The notes: a model not told the origin generated them from the sequence alone. A DNA stretch of 64,000 nt from Leishmania infantum JPCM5 (GCF_000002875.2 NC_009410.2:882492-946491); one strand, 5' to 3'. Shown: positions 21,301 to 31,493, numbered from the stretch's first letter. Program-made: numbers and translations.

Positions 21301-24300
21301 CTCTTTCCTGCTGCGAGGGGGCTTGAAAGGCGTCATGGGTGGCGGCGCCTCGGCATCTGGCAGTTCACAGGCAGCGATGGCGGACGGCGGTAGCGGCGGT
21401 TCCCACGTGCCGATCGCAGCGATGACGACTGCAGCCCTGGCCGGCGCTGCTGCGCCTGCAACGGCTGCTGCTGCTGCGCCACTGGCCGACCCCTTCATCC
21501 AGGCGCTGCACGAAATGCCAACGGCAGCGCTGCAGGCGCGGGTGCGGTGCCACACCGTGCACGCCGACGGCGTCCGCGCCGTGCTTTTGGTTATTGCCCA
21601 CATGCTGCTTCAAGACCGCACCGGGTACCTCCACATGGACCCGCTTACGTGGCATTCGCCGACCTGGTCGGACGCCGTGCGCCGTGTCAGCCTAGCCAGC
21701 ACCACCGTCGGCGGCATGAACAGTGGTGAGCACGCGCTGGAAGTTGCCTTGTTCGTCCTGCGCAATGTCGCGTCTGGTCCGACAGCCTCGACCGTTTCAT
21801 CAGCGCAAGTGGTGGATGCGGCGATCGACCTGTTCAGCATTCCCGGACTCACCGTGGCGGATGTGAAAGCGGCGCTGGAGGACCGCCGGCAGTTCGGCAG
21901 CACTATGTGGGTGGTTGTCGACCTTCTCACCAAGTGCTCGGCAACGTGGCGGGCACCAAGACACGTGGCGTTAGTCAGTGAGGCGGCGCGACGGCTCCTG
22001 CTGCTCGGGTGCACCGGGCCTGCAGCCGCGGCACAGAACCACTATGCACATTCGTCGCCGCACCGCACCACCGGTGCCATCACTGCCGGTGGACTCGCTG
22101 GGGCCTCTGCGGCGCCGATGACTACATCTGGTAGCGCGACTTCCCCATCTTTACTCACTGCCACTGCTGCCACCGGCCACTACCTGAGCGTGGTGAGCGG
22201 GTGCGGTCGCGTGACCGAGGCAAACCTTCGCCGCGGTGTGCATGCACTCCTTGCACAGCTCTTTCGGCTGCTGCGTGCTCTGCTGCATCGCGTCCAGTCA
22301 ACGCAGGCCGCTCCGCATCGCTTCTTGCTGGAGCCGTGGGAGTATGGCGCTTTCGCTGCCTTCACAGTGTCGTTGATGTCGACGCCAATGGATGCGACCG
22401 ACCTGCAGGCGTGCTCCCCGCACTTTGCGGAGGTGGTGACGGGCTTGCTGCCCGCCTTTACACGCCTGTCTCGCACGGATTCGCTGGTGCTGACGAGCGA
22501 GACGGCTGAGCAGGAGTTCCTGGTCGAGGTACTCAAGTACGTGCGAGGGCGAATCCCATCAGCGTCGTCGCCGGCCGGCAGTGCGGGCTCTGCAGATGGT
22601 AGTGACAGCGCCGAGTTTGGCGAAAACGAAACGCCGGCCTCGCGTGAGCCGCACATCCTCCGCCGCTATCAAGAAACTGCCAGCGGAAACACCGTGACGT
22701 ATATCAGCTCGATGCCATCCGTCCTGGGCGATGGCGGGGGCCTCTGGGACATCCCGCAGAGCTCCGCGAGCGCGTCGTGGACCCCCGGGCATGTGCGAGT
22801 GGAGCTGTGGAACGGTACGAGCAGCGGCTTCTTTATCGGACTCGCCTCCGCCGACGTCCCGCTCGCCGACTGCACACCAGAGACGGACGCCAACGGCATT
22901 TACTTTATCGGCGATGGCACCGTGCAGTACGGCGACGTGACGCGCCGTCAGCGTCGGCTGCCTCGCTGGCGCGCTGGCGACGTTGTGGAGCTCAGCTTTG
23001 TGTTTGCGCGTGGTGGCTGGGACGTCGTAATGGAACTTAATGGCGTGAGCTTGACGCGGCTGACGCTGCCGCGGCGGGACTTCCGCCTTGTGGCGACAAA
23101 CGTGCGCACCGGCGATTACGTGCCAGGCCTCGGCCACATGCACGTGCTATCCGTCACTCCGGTGCACAGCAGAGGGGGTAAGGATAGCGGCGCTGCTCGG
23201 CGCCGCGGTGTCGGCGGCACAGGCGGCCATGCGCTCTCATCAGGCGCTTCATCGTCGCTGTCGTTGGCATCGGCGCCGGCTGACGTCCGCCTCTCCCCTT
23301 TTGCGCGGTTGACATTGTTCGGTGTGTCGCTGCTGCTGGAGCTGGTCCTCCACTACCTCGTGCTGCGCAGCTCTCGCCATGTCCGCGCGGCGGCCGCCGC
23401 TGCTGGCACTGCTGCCTCTAGCACTGCTGCAGGGCATGGGGAGGGGTTAAGCCTGGTGCAGGCGTGCACCATCCCACTACAGCACAGCGTGCAACAGCTG
23501 GTGCAGCTGCTGCACGAGCTCGACAGCACCGACAGCAGCGGTGCCGGTGGCGCCGACGACGGAGCCATGTATCACGTGAAGCACACGGCAGCCAAACACG
23601 TTACAAACGCGATGCTGCTCGACCTTGTTGTCACGCTCTCCATCGCGGTACCAGCGTCGCCGGCGCTCTTTGCCACGCATATTGATGTCCTCATCGCTGT
23701 CGCTGAGTGCGCGGCCGTGGCACGCAAGACTCGTTCGGTGGCTTTGAGTGCTCTGTACAACGCCATCTCGCAGCGCGCTTCCGCCGCCGGCTGTGACACC
23801 GCACCCGCCTCGCTGCCTTCGGCCCCGGCAGCCACATCGGCAGCCGCGCCGGTGAGTGCGAGTGCTGTACAGCGTCTCTGGGCCGCCTGTCATCAGCTCG
23901 CCTCCGCCACGCCTGGCTATCAGCCGCGGTTCAACAGCTCGTCGGTTCCGTCGTCGTGCGTGACCGTATTTGCGGGTGGGCGTCGGATTGAGCACAACCA
24001 GGCAGGAACCACCAGCGGCAGTGGCGGTGGCGCCGCATCCAGCAATGTGCGCAGCATATCGTACGCCTGCAATCCCGTTGATCTGGCGGACCCGAACACA
24101 CCCGATGTCGTGCGCGTGTCGGTGCGACTGCAGCGCGGCTTTCAGTGCGAGACGCTGGGGCGCTACTACTACTTCGGCCTGGCGGAGATCAACGCGCCGC
24201 CGATGGTCACGCCGCTTGACGGTAACGGCGAGCTCATCCTCTACCCGGGTGAGCGGTCGAAGCAGCGCCGGGTGTACTACATCTCCGACTACTTGACCGA

Positions 24301-27300
24301 GGTGCCCGGCACGGCTGTGCAGCGGTGGGACACGGAGCGGGCAGAGAACTATTTGAACCCTGATACTGGCATTGTCTTCGGTTCTGGCGATGTGATGACG
24401 GCTGTCGTGTACGTGAAGGAGCGGTGCATCGGGTTCGAGCGGAATGGGCTGCCGCTAAACATCTTACATCGCAGAATCCCCGCCTCTGTGCGGCACATCT
24501 TTCCGTTTGTGGAGCTCTACAACCGCGATAGTCGGGCAAAATGGATGTACCCGCCTGACGAAGCCGTCGTGAGCGCGCGGTACACGATGCGTGCAATGCT
24601 GCTGTCGTGGACGCCTCTGGTGCTGCCGCTTGTGAAGGAGCACCTGTCCATCACCACCGCCGCGGCCTCTGGTGCGCCAGATCGGGACGTAACTCTGGGC
24701 GTGCTGGGTGCGGATGGAGACGAGATGCAGATGGTATACGTTGCCCCTCCGCAGCTCGACCAGCCTGGCGGTGGCACAACGTCCGTGCACGTTGAACGCT
24801 TCGAGGGTGGCATGGTTGTCGTCAGCGACGAGGCTGGGTCCATTCAGCGAGTGTGCGCGGCTGCCCTGGAGCCGGACTCCACAAAGGACGCTTACTCGCT
24901 GCCGGCGTTGGCCGCGGTGCGGGCATGCGTGCAGGCATGCGTGCCGGAGCTCGCCGCGGTGGCTGCCGAGTGCCTTGCCGGGTTGAAGCGGACCTCACCA
25001 ACGCCCTTGGCCACCTCGCCGCGTTCGTTCAGTTATACGGAGGAACACTCGGACGATGAAGCGCGCCGACACGCCTTGCTCACTCATCCGGCTACCCTCT
25101 TACGCACACTGCGGCTGATCTTCTCGTTGCACAGCTCATTGCCAGGGAAGGGAAGCAGTGGCAGCAACGGCGGCAGCAACCCCCCCAGCACCGACTCCTG
25201 TATAGGCGCAGGCGGCAGTAATGTCAGTGGGCCGGTGAGTGGCATCCCTACGACACCACCATCGACCACGCTTCCAGCGGCGGCGGACAAGGCCATACAC
25301 GCTCTCTTGCCCTTGCTGGACGCGGTCTTGCCAGCGGCACAGCTGAACCTGCCGCCGCATGTGTTGCTGCGTGAGTCGTGGAATGAACTCTGGTGCAACC
25401 CACACCTGCGCGAGCGACTGCTCATTCGCGTTCTGCAAGCCAACGCCCCCGAGGCGGGTGCGACGGGGGCGGCGAGCGCGTACACGGAGCCTGCGGGCAC
25501 GACCGCGCTCACGAGCGTAAAAAGGCTCGAGGACCGTCTTGTCGGTCATCGACGTCGCGGACACGCGCTCTTGTGCCCGACATGCGGGGAGCGCTGGTCG
25601 GCCTGCACGGCACGCCACTCCGCGCCGTCGAGCTGGTGCGACCTGCTCGATCGCGTCCTGCGGCGGCTGCAGGAGCAGCTAGCGCACCCGGAGGACCAGC
25701 CCGCCTCGCCGTACTGCAGCTGGTATACTGAATGGACGGACGGCCCGCTCACTGCAATCAGCCATGCCACCGGCGCTGGAGGGCTGCCGCAAAGCGTGCC
25801 TGCCGCAGCAACCGCCGCCGCCGCCGCCGTGGCCGGTGTCGAGAACGAGGTGGGGGCAGGTGGCGAGGGCTATCACAGCCGGACGTCTCCCCAGTCTTCC
25901 GATGCTATGCTATGGGAGGACGCCGATGATGAGGATGGAGACGATGCGGCCAGCGAGGCGGCGGCGGCAGATGGCCACGGCGAGCCAGCTGTGGAGGCCG
26001 AGGAGGATGCCGACTCTGGTGACGCGGCAGCGCCAGGAGACGACTACTCGGTGGCCTCAGGCGCTGAAGCGATGACCAGCGAACTTGTTGGGCCGCCTCG
26101 GGTCGAGGATAGCGACGAAGACAACCAGGACGAGGAGGACGAGGAGGACGAGGAGGACTTTGGAGTGTCTGCTCCAGCTGCCACCAGCGCCGCACGCGAG
26201 TCCCTTGCTGTCGCCGGAGCAGGTGGCGAGAGGGAGGCGGAGGCACCGATGACATTGACGATTCGCCGCGTGCAAAACGACGCTATCGAGGAGGACGACC
26301 GCGCGTTGGTGGAGGGATTCGGTGAAACAAAGGAGGCCTCCTTCACCTTCACCGGCTACCTTGTCTCATCGGCGGTACTGCATGGGCGGATGGAGTTCGA
26401 CCGCATCAACCTGCCCGACGGTGACGGCCCCGACGGGGCCGCCAGCCAAGAGTGGGCCTGCTCCATGTGCACTTTCATTAACGAGCCTTCCGCTGTGCGA
26501 TGCGCTATCTGCTCCAACGCGCGTCCAGGCGCGTCGTGGACGTGCCCCATGTGCAGCTTCGCCTACAATGCCCTTGCGGCAGCGACGTGCGTGACGTGTG
26601 GATGCATGCGGCCGAGCAGCGTGCGACGGCAGGAAGCGACGGGTCTGTGCTGCTACTGTACCGAGTGTCATCAGCGCGAGTACGCTCGAGATTTTCACGC
26701 GCTGCGCCATCGCCACTTCTGCTCCAGCTGCGCCCGCGTGACGCGGTGGCTTCCGAAGGACAGGTTCTCCACCACCATTGAGGCACGCCTCACCGGCGAC
26801 GGCGCCACATTGGAGTTCCAGTGGGCGCTGGACGGCTCCAAGATAATCTGCTTCGGTCTGCAAAACCGCGCGTACAACGCTGACGTCTTGTGGGGGCTTG
26901 TCGAGGCGGCGGCCCAACAGATTGGGTCGTGCGCCGCTGCGGAGGTGGGCCGCTATGTCTGTCCTATCCCAGAGCGTCCGCTCACCTCGCATCTGGCGAA
27001 GCCGCAAGAGCGCATAACTGCATCGGCGGCACCGGCACCTGTTGAGCCGTGCATTGTCGGCGCCATCGTCCACTATGCGAGCGCCATCCTTCTTCGCTAC
27101 GCGGCGTTGCTGCCATCCAGCCAGCTGTCTCAACCAGGCTTCTTGCGTCGCATTCACGTCTGCTCAACAGACTGGCTGGAGAGCTGGAGCCAGTTCCCGG
27201 CGTCCACCGTCACTCCCATCTTTTTCCAGTGCCTGCAGATGCTGCAGGATGGCATCCGCGAGCCGGAGTTAGTGTCCACCATCGCAAGCGTCGCACTCGC

Positions 27301-30300
27301 GTTGATCCGGCAACAGCCACTCGAACTCGCGGCTGAGAAAGACGCGTTACTCTACGCGCTGTGCCTGAACGTTGTGCGACACGGCGACACGGCGCAGCGT
27401 AAGGCCAGCTACGAGTGCCTGAGCGCATTGATGGAGGAAAACGCATGCGCCCGCTTGAACGTGCAGCCGTTGGTGCAAGTGCTGTCGATGGAACCCCTTG
27501 TGGAGGGCCAACAGCGGGCAACCGTCCTGGCACTTCTTCACCACGCGTCTATGCGAACCACTTCAGCAATTGCGAAGGCCAGCGCGTGCCTGGCACGCAC
27601 TGTGGTCGCGATGGAGCAGCGGCGCCCACTACCGCCGATGCTGGGCAAGCCGTTTCCGCACGTGGTGGCTTTGACGGAGACGCGCCTCAACGAGGCTGGG
27701 GAACTGCTTGTGGGTCAGGTGCGCGGCAGTGTTGGCGTGGCGCCAACGAAAGGTGGAAAGTTCTACTACGAGGTGGAGGTGCCGCCGGATTTCGCCGACC
27801 GATCGAGGACTGTGGTAATGGGGTGGGGCACGCTGGAGCACGAGCGCATCGCCTCGGCGCAGCACGTTGGGTCAGACCTGCATTCCTGGGGATACAACTG
27901 TCGCGAGCACCTGCGCTTGATGATGACAGAGCAGGCGATGCCCGTGCCGCGACGCCCGAGCGCCGGTGACGTTATCGGGTCCATGATTGACCTCGAGGCG
28001 ATGATGGTGTGCTGGACCATCAACGGGCAGGAAATATCGTGGGTATCGGTGCCGGCTCAGGGCGACGGTGAGGAGATCTATCCATACGTGAGCGCCTCCG
28101 TTGAGCCGCACAGCCTCAAGATCCGCCTGGGCAACACGCAGTTCAAGCCAGCCGGCTATCAAGACTACTCACCGCCGTCAGACAAGCAACTGTGGGGTAG
28201 AGACGACGAGAAAAGCGACGGCGGAAACGATGCGAACGACGCGCAGGTCGGCGCGGCCGAAGCTCTCCCGCAGACATATGAATTTTATCAGCAACTCAGT
28301 CGTGCTCTGGAGGAGGCCTCCATCACGTCCCTCAGGGAGTCGTCTGTGCTGCCGCTGCTCGACGCGGCTAGAGCGCACAGCGTGCTTCGCCAATACCCAC
28401 TCTTGATGGAGGTGGTCGGCTCGGCCACTGTCGGCGACCGCGAAGAGCGCTTGGCAGCACCTGTGAACATTCACGGCCTGCTTCTATACATTCAGCAACT
28501 GCGCTGCGTCCAGGAGCTGACCATCATCGTTGCACGCCACCTGTGGCTCATCGAGAAGTCGCCGTACCTCATGTCCTGCTACCGCAAGGCAACAGACCTT
28601 CTCTTCAGCAGCGGTCGCTGGACCATCTTCGAACTCCAGCCGGGCGGCAGACCCAAGTACAACGGCGGGCACGCTCTCCGTGTGCTCGTGTCGCTGCGCA
28701 AGGCAAACCAGGTGCGCGCCGAGGCAGACGCGGCGTGGATAGCAGAGCACTCGGCGCTGCTGCCGTCCCCTTCACCCGCGCTATCGCCGCTGTCGCTTCC
28801 CTCTCGCCAAAACTCTCACGCTGACGCTGCCGCCGTCTTGGCAGCCGTGCCGCCGCTGGTAGACGGCACTAGACAGACAGGCGAAGCCGCGGCGGCGCGG
28901 TCTCCATTTGCAGAGGAGGCGCCGGCGGCCTTTCCCCACGACGTCCACGACGCCGGCGAGGACGACGACGCGGAAGACGACACGGACGACTTAGTGGGTG
29001 ACATGGAGGATGAGGATGAGGACGCCGAGGAAGACGAGGGGGACGTGCTGTCTATGCACGCCGGCAGCTCGGGCAACGAGCGGCGCAACAGCCTGCGCGA
29101 CGTTTTCGGCGACGCCTCCTCCTTGTCGCCGGAGGAGCGACGGCTCCGCTGCAGCGTGACTGGGCAGCTTTTCACACAACTGGAGAAGACACGCGTGTAC
29201 CAGCGAGCACGCATGTTTGCGGTGCAGCTAGAAGGCACACTCGCGCTGGACGCTGGCGGCGTAACGCGCACCATCATGAGCATGATCGGGGACGAGGTGA
29301 GCTACCGCTTTATCCGCGGGGTGCGCGTGGATCCGCTGCTGCCGCTTTTTCAGCTGTGCAGCCACAGCACCATCTTCACGGTCGTTCCGAACATGTCCGC
29401 GCTGTACGCGAGCGAGGCGGCCGATGACGGCGCCGAGGGCAGTGTGCTGCGTCGCATGTTCGAGTGGCTTGGCAAGATCATGGGCAACATGGTGCTGTGC
29501 GGCACGCTGAAGGCGTCGTTCGACTTTCCTCAGATGCTATGGAAGACGCTGACATTCCAGGAGGACACGATAACGCTGGCCGACTACGCGCACGACATAG
29601 ACGACAACATCATAGCCGCACTCGAGGACGAGGAGTTCGTGCTCAGTGATGACTTTTTTGCGTCCCTGCCGGAGCACGTGCGGGCGAGCCCGGCGTTGCT
29701 GCGCAGCCTGCAAGGCAGCGGCGCCGGTGCTATGGACGGCGCCGCCGCACCGTTTGCCGCCCGCCCGCTGCGGCCGTACGCCTGCATGACCCCGGGGGTG
29801 AGCATGCATGACATGAGCCACCTGGTACTGGAGGAGCTGGAGGATATGGCTGCCAGCGCGGAGGCGGCCGAGGTGAACCGGCGCCGTGCCCTTGCCCAGG
29901 AGGCACTGCTCCATCAGTACGACCCCGCGTTCTTGGCAATTCGTGCTGGCCTGACCTCTGTTGTTCCCGCCACTTCGTTGCGCTCCGTGCGGTGGGAGGA
30001 CCTGCGCGCGCGTGTGTGCGGCACCGGCGCCGCCTCGAGCGAGCACGTCATCGCGGAGCTGGACATGTCGCCGCTCTCCCTGTCCATGCGCGCCATGCTG
30101 ACGGAGGTGCTGAACGGCTTCACCGAGTCGCAGCTGGCGCGCTTCCTGCTTTTCTGCTCTGGCCAGAGCCGCATCCCGCTGCCGGAGAAGGTGCTGGTGG
30201 AGTGCGGGGACGAGCCAGGACGGCTGCCGACGGCGCACACCTGCTCTCCCATTTCGCTGCTGCTGCAACCATGCACAGCAGCCGCGGACTTGCAACGCAG

Positions 30301-30346
30301 TCTGGAGACGTGCCTCAACCACGCGGCGGAGTTCGGCTTTGTGTAG
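18392..30346 (+). CDS. Giant HECT-domain E3 ubiquitin ligase with SPRY and RanBP2-type zinc fingers, 3,984 aa
   Basis: HECT ligases take ubiquitin onto a catalytic cysteine and pass it to substrates. The start at 18392 sits in GCCGCCATGG, the first ATG after the likely acceptor. Domains in order, with approximate residues: a helical N-terminal region with Ser/Ala-rich inserts; SPRY-like region 1 (1436-1572); SPRY-like region 2 (1889-2056); an acidic run (about 2508-2590); two RanBP2/NZF-type fingers (2688-2740), each WxCxxC...CxxC; another Cys/His cluster (2751-2790); SPRY 3 (3118-3253); an acidic segment (about 3523-3553); and the HECT domain (about 3582-3984). The HECT domain has an LDAGGVTR segment in the N-lobe, IMGNMVL and, near the end, LPTAHTC. 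The catalytic cysteine is C3951 (30242-30244), 33 residues from the C-terminus as in active family members. The sequence ends AEFGFV. Substrates are unknown; SPRY modules and zinc fingers probably supply binding. No break is visible across 12 kb. Confidence 0.9.
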   Translation: MEPPSQPSAAVHRVHARFDPTAAIATYRVEEIMAMPADQLARVAWPLLTNMERSLSMKDVYFTPPIRVSASPRATEAAFAAGIQSCMAELTESLSQTNCGELPLSTARLRAAAFAYFISASPAPRRALQASSPRGAAGASCSGTHATEAVAQHLRKEGHASFPPALSLSADVFEFAIQSLGDASERELRDITSGGGSVGTLPNISRPYTDTGAAASPSESASGTAAGASAPCEAAVSTRAASIQLGRNNDNGTADSLGGATAASGAQSPSDSHSNTAATAAATTAAERGKQSSARPSRSSTVKCGNDDVNDRECYERKTRRFLAERVDMQWESVVASVLVSDGGESCSGSGTTSASATSLSSAPPPSAGAGALLRQKMLRTAVMLCRRAPTCAEAGHSFACLLKHSLRAVSATDAIRGADGGAVSTPVLHPPSCLSAYHGQRSPLTPAQKGGPIQPIEKRETHGLVKQSLSLAASPLQPQHTSVAQQQAALWVELVLPLLHLVPLVQWSPDTLTELGQVLETVTATAPAKLVALAQQQHQHGKRAGSCGATGGHVGVYHRPSQGRKGGAAVLAAAVEAPVPAVTSGGGAEEVVNFSVRVPFEIGLPVPPVMTETRLSDLVHDSGGATEKSSNTARRGAGETSATDPAALLAYTSESGPSTGNRYPSYPSSVFHEVSDVRDDDDHMGAAAVTEEMSVAGEEGGEEDESAYTDAEGEYAYDAGSNASTTTSAPSQSRASRASPLNVSASSRDGEDADGAGGAGGVGDGLLFNSAHGDFDDLPCRRRRTQMVELCLPCATRVSVHLTNGVQWDRALRGRDVLLLPLESDANSAESTSSALAGSSTSSTSPGATEALRSSSNSAAVGKEAKKDTRLPVSLHSLKEEHGSDTLTYAGPCRVVIPSLPQDPVYMLPGEVSAQVQLTLDTRWSTEWTVALSSAQRTVAERLLAWMERRVHGSVDQQQPQQRRSRIASSFLLRGGLKGVMGGGASASGSSQAAMADGGSGGSHVPIAAMTTAALAGAAAPATAAAAAPLADPFIQALHEMPTAALQARVRCHTVHADGVRAVLLVIAHMLLQDRTGYLHMDPLTWHSPTWSDAVRRVSLASTTVGGMNSGEHALEVALFVLRNVASGPTASTVSSAQVVDAAIDLFSIPGLTVADVKAALEDRRQFGSTMWVVVDLLTKCSATWRAPRHVALVSEAARRLLLLGCTGPAAAAQNHYAHSSPHRTTGAITAGGLAGASAAPMTTSGSATSPSLLTATAATGHYLSVVSGCGRVTEANLRRGVHALLAQLFRLLRALLHRVQSTQAAPHRFLLEPWEYGAFAAFTVSLMSTPMDATDLQACSPHFAEVVTGLLPAFTRLSRTDSLVLTSETAEQEFLVEVLKYVRGRIPSASSPAGSAGSADGSDSAEFGENETPASREPHILRRYQETASGNTVTYISSMPSVLGDGGGLWDIPQSSASASWTPGHVRVELWNGTSSGFFIGLASADVPLADCTPETDANGIYFIGDGTVQYGDVTRRQRRLPRWRAGDVVELSFVFARGGWDVVMELNGVSLTRLTLPRRDFRLVATNVRTGDYVPGLGHMHVLSVTPVHSRGGKDSGAARRRGVGGTGGHALSSGASSSLSLASAPADVRLSPFARLTLFGVSLLLELVLHYLVLRSSRHVRAAAAAAGTAASSTAAGHGEGLSLVQACTIPLQHSVQQLVQLLHELDSTDSSGAGGADDGAMYHVKHTAAKHVTNAMLLDLVVTLSIAVPASPALFATHIDVLIAVAECAAVARKTRSVALSALYNAISQRASAAGCDTAPASLPSAPAATSAAAPVSASAVQRLWAACHQLASATPGYQPRFNSSSVPSSCVTVFAGGRRIEHNQAGTTSGSGGGAASSNVRSISYACNPVDLADPNTPDVVRVSVRLQRGFQCETLGRYYYFGLAEINAPPMVTPLDGNGELILYPGERSKQRRVYYISDYLTEVPGTAVQRWDTERAENYLNPDTGIVFGSGDVMTAVVYVKERCIGFERNGLPLNILHRRIPASVRHIFPFVELYNRDSRAKWMYPPDEAVVSARYTMRAMLLSWTPLVLPLVKEHLSITTAAASGAPDRDVTLGVLGADGDEMQMVYVAPPQLDQPGGGTTSVHVERFEGGMVVVSDEAGSIQRVCAAALEPDSTKDAYSLPALAAVRACVQACVPELAAVAAECLAGLKRTSPTPLATSPRSFSYTEEHSDDEARRHALLTHPATLLRTLRLIFSLHSSLPGKGSSGSNGGSNPPSTDSCIGAGGSNVSGPVSGIPTTPPSTTLPAAADKAIHALLPLLDAVLPAAQLNLPPHVLLRESWNELWCNPHLRERLLIRVLQANAPEAGATGAASAYTEPAGTTALTSVKRLEDRLVGHRRRGHALLCPTCGERWSACTARHSAPSSWCDLLDRVLRRLQEQLAHPEDQPASPYCSWYTEWTDGPLTAISHATGAGGLPQSVPAAATAAAAAVAGVENEVGAGGEGYHSRTSPQSSDAMLWEDADDEDGDDAASEAAAADGHGEPAVEAEEDADSGDAAAPGDDYSVASGAEAMTSELVGPPRVEDSDEDNQDEEDEEDEEDFGVSAPAATSAARESLAVAGAGGEREAEAPMTLTIRRVQNDAIEEDDRALVEGFGETKEASFTFTGYLVSSAVLHGRMEFDRINLPDGDGPDGAASQEWACSMCTFINEPSAVRCAICSNARPGASWTCPMCSFAYNALAAATCVTCGCMRPSSVRRQEATGLCCYCTECHQREYARDFHALRHRHFCSSCARVTRWLPKDRFSTTIEARLTGDGATLEFQWALDGSKIICFGLQNRAYNADVLWGLVEAAAQQIGSCAAAEVGRYVCPIPERPLTSHLAKPQERITASAAPAPVEPCIVGAIVHYASAILLRYAALLPSSQLSQPGFLRRIHVCSTDWLESWSQFPASTVTPIFFQCLQMLQDGIREPELVSTIASVALALIRQQPLELAAEKDALLYALCLNVVRHGDTAQRKASYECLSALMEENACARLNVQPLVQVLSMEPLVEGQQRATVLALLHHASMRTTSAIAKASACLARTVVAMEQRRPLPPMLGKPFPHVVALTETRLNEAGELLVGQVRGSVGVAPTKGGKFYYEVEVPPDFADRSRTVVMGWGTLEHERIASAQHVGSDLHSWGYNCREHLRLMMTEQAMPVPRRPSAGDVIGSMIDLEAMMVCWTINGQEISWVSVPAQGDGEEIYPYVSASVEPHSLKIRLGNTQFKPAGYQDYSPPSDKQLWGRDDEKSDGGNDANDAQVGAAEALPQTYEFYQQLSRALEEASITSLRESSVLPLLDAARAHSVLRQYPLLMEVVGSATVGDREERLAAPVNIHGLLLYIQQLRCVQELTIIVARHLWLIEKSPYLMSCYRKATDLLFSSGRWTIFELQPGGRPKYNGGHALRVLVSLRKANQVRAEADAAWIAEHSALLPSPSPALSPLSLPSRQNSHADAAAVLAAVPPLVDGTRQTGEAAAARSPFAEEAPAAFPHDVHDAGEDDDAEDDTDDLVGDMEDEDEDAEEDEGDVLSMHAGSSGNERRNSLRDVFGDASSLSPEERRLRCSVTGQLFTQLEKTRVYQRARMFAVQLEGTLALDAGGVTRTIMSMIGDEVSYRFIRGVRVDPLLPLFQLCSHSTIFTVVPNMSALYASEAADDGAEGSVLRRMFEWLGKIMGNMVLCGTLKASFDFPQMLWKTLTFQEDTITLADYAHDIDDNIIAALEDEEFVLSDDFFASLPEHVRASPALLRSLQGSGAGAMDGAAAPFAARPLRPYACMTPGVSMHDMSHLVLEELEDMAASAEAAEVNRRRALAQEALLHQYDPAFLAIRAGLTSVVPATSLRSVRWEDLRARVCGTGAASSEHVIAELDMSPLSLSMRAMLTEVLNGFTESQLARFLLFCSGQSRIPLPEKVLVECGDEPGRLPTAHTCSPISLLLQPCTAAADLQRSLETCLNHAAEFGFV

Positions 30347-31493
30347 AGGCGGTATCTCCGCGTCGCCACCGCAGTAGACGGGGAGGGGAGCCCATGCAGC
30401 GTTGCTCCTGCCATGCTATCTGCTTTTCTGCCTTTGGTTGCCGTATGTACCGATAGAGGCGATGATGAGCACGTCTGGCGATACGAGTACGCCGGGTGAG
30501 TCTTCGTTTACGCTGCGGACTCTTACCACTCCGCCTTCTGCCTTTCTTCTACCTTCCCTTTCTCTTCTGCTGCCGCCACGGCAGCTGTGATGCCTGTGCG
30601 CGCGTGCGTTACGTCGCCGCTACCTCGCCTCTCTTTTTCTTCGCTTCGCCTCTGGAGGGCCGCTGTGGAGCACCGCGTCTCGCGCAGTTCTGTTTTCGCG
30701 TTCCCCTCTCCCTGTTGTTGCCGCACGTGTCTGCTTCCATCTGTCTGTGTGCCACTTGGAGTGGGGTGCGTATGCGCTTGCATCGGCGTTGCTTTCCTCG
30801 CCAAACTCCCCATGGAGCTCGGCATAGCTCGCGTATATACCTGCGCTGACTTCAACGTTACCCCAATAACACAAGAGGCGGCTGAGGCTCACATCCTTAG
30901 CACATCGTGCAGGGCTCTTCGGCTCCTTCCAGTCACCCCTTGTGTCTGCCCTCCTCGCCAACAGCAGCTCTCTTGTCGAGCTGTCGCCGCCCTCTTCCTC
31001 GTCGTCCTCTTCGTCCCTCGCTGCTGTGGCCCTTCGTGCTGCCGCACCACCCCATACGGCTCACTCTCTCTCTCCGTCTCCCCCGTTTTCCTTTACCTGT
31101 GTCTTTGCCGTGCTTTTGCTGACCTCTGACGCGCACACACCCACGCCCACGCCCACACCCGCACGCGCACACACCCACGCCCACACCCGCACACGCACAC
31201 ACGCGAACGCCAATGCTCAGCAGCCACAGAAGACGGCCTTTTCGGCTTCTTTTCTCTCTTTTAAACTGTTTTGTCTTTCCTTCTCGTCGCCAGCTCGTTC
31301 GCGTGTATGTGGGCCAACGTGGGCGTCGCTCCTGCCTCCTGCCCCCGCCTGTGCCTGCTCCCTTAGCTGCAGAGGACTGGATACATCGACTTGGCACCTG
31401 GGTGCACGCAGCGCCAGCGACCTCGGCGCACACGTGGCCGATAGTGACAGATACACCTACACACCCTCCCACCCACCCACGAACACTGCGCCT
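30347..31493. other. Intergenic region and leader of the FN3 gene
   Basis: No supported gene. A CAC/CCA-type imperfect repeat lies at 31131-31205. A pyrimidine-rich stretch (about 31329-31364) followed by AGs at 31365-31366 and 31371-31372 is a reasonable acceptor for the downstream gene. The frame is open upstream of 31494 but reads as Ser/Pro/Thr/His-rich leader. Confidence 0.5.
31131..31205. repeat. Imperfect CA/CCCACG-type repeat in the leader
   Basis: A run of alternating CACACC, CACGCC and CGCACA units on the plus strand, upstream of the giant FN3 gene and upstream of the probable acceptor. Confidence 0.8.

Noticed and set aside
30942..31493. Upstream extension of the FN3 gene by 184 codons
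   Set aside because: It translates CA/CCC repeats and pyrimidine tracts, and a splice acceptor is likely at 31365-31372.
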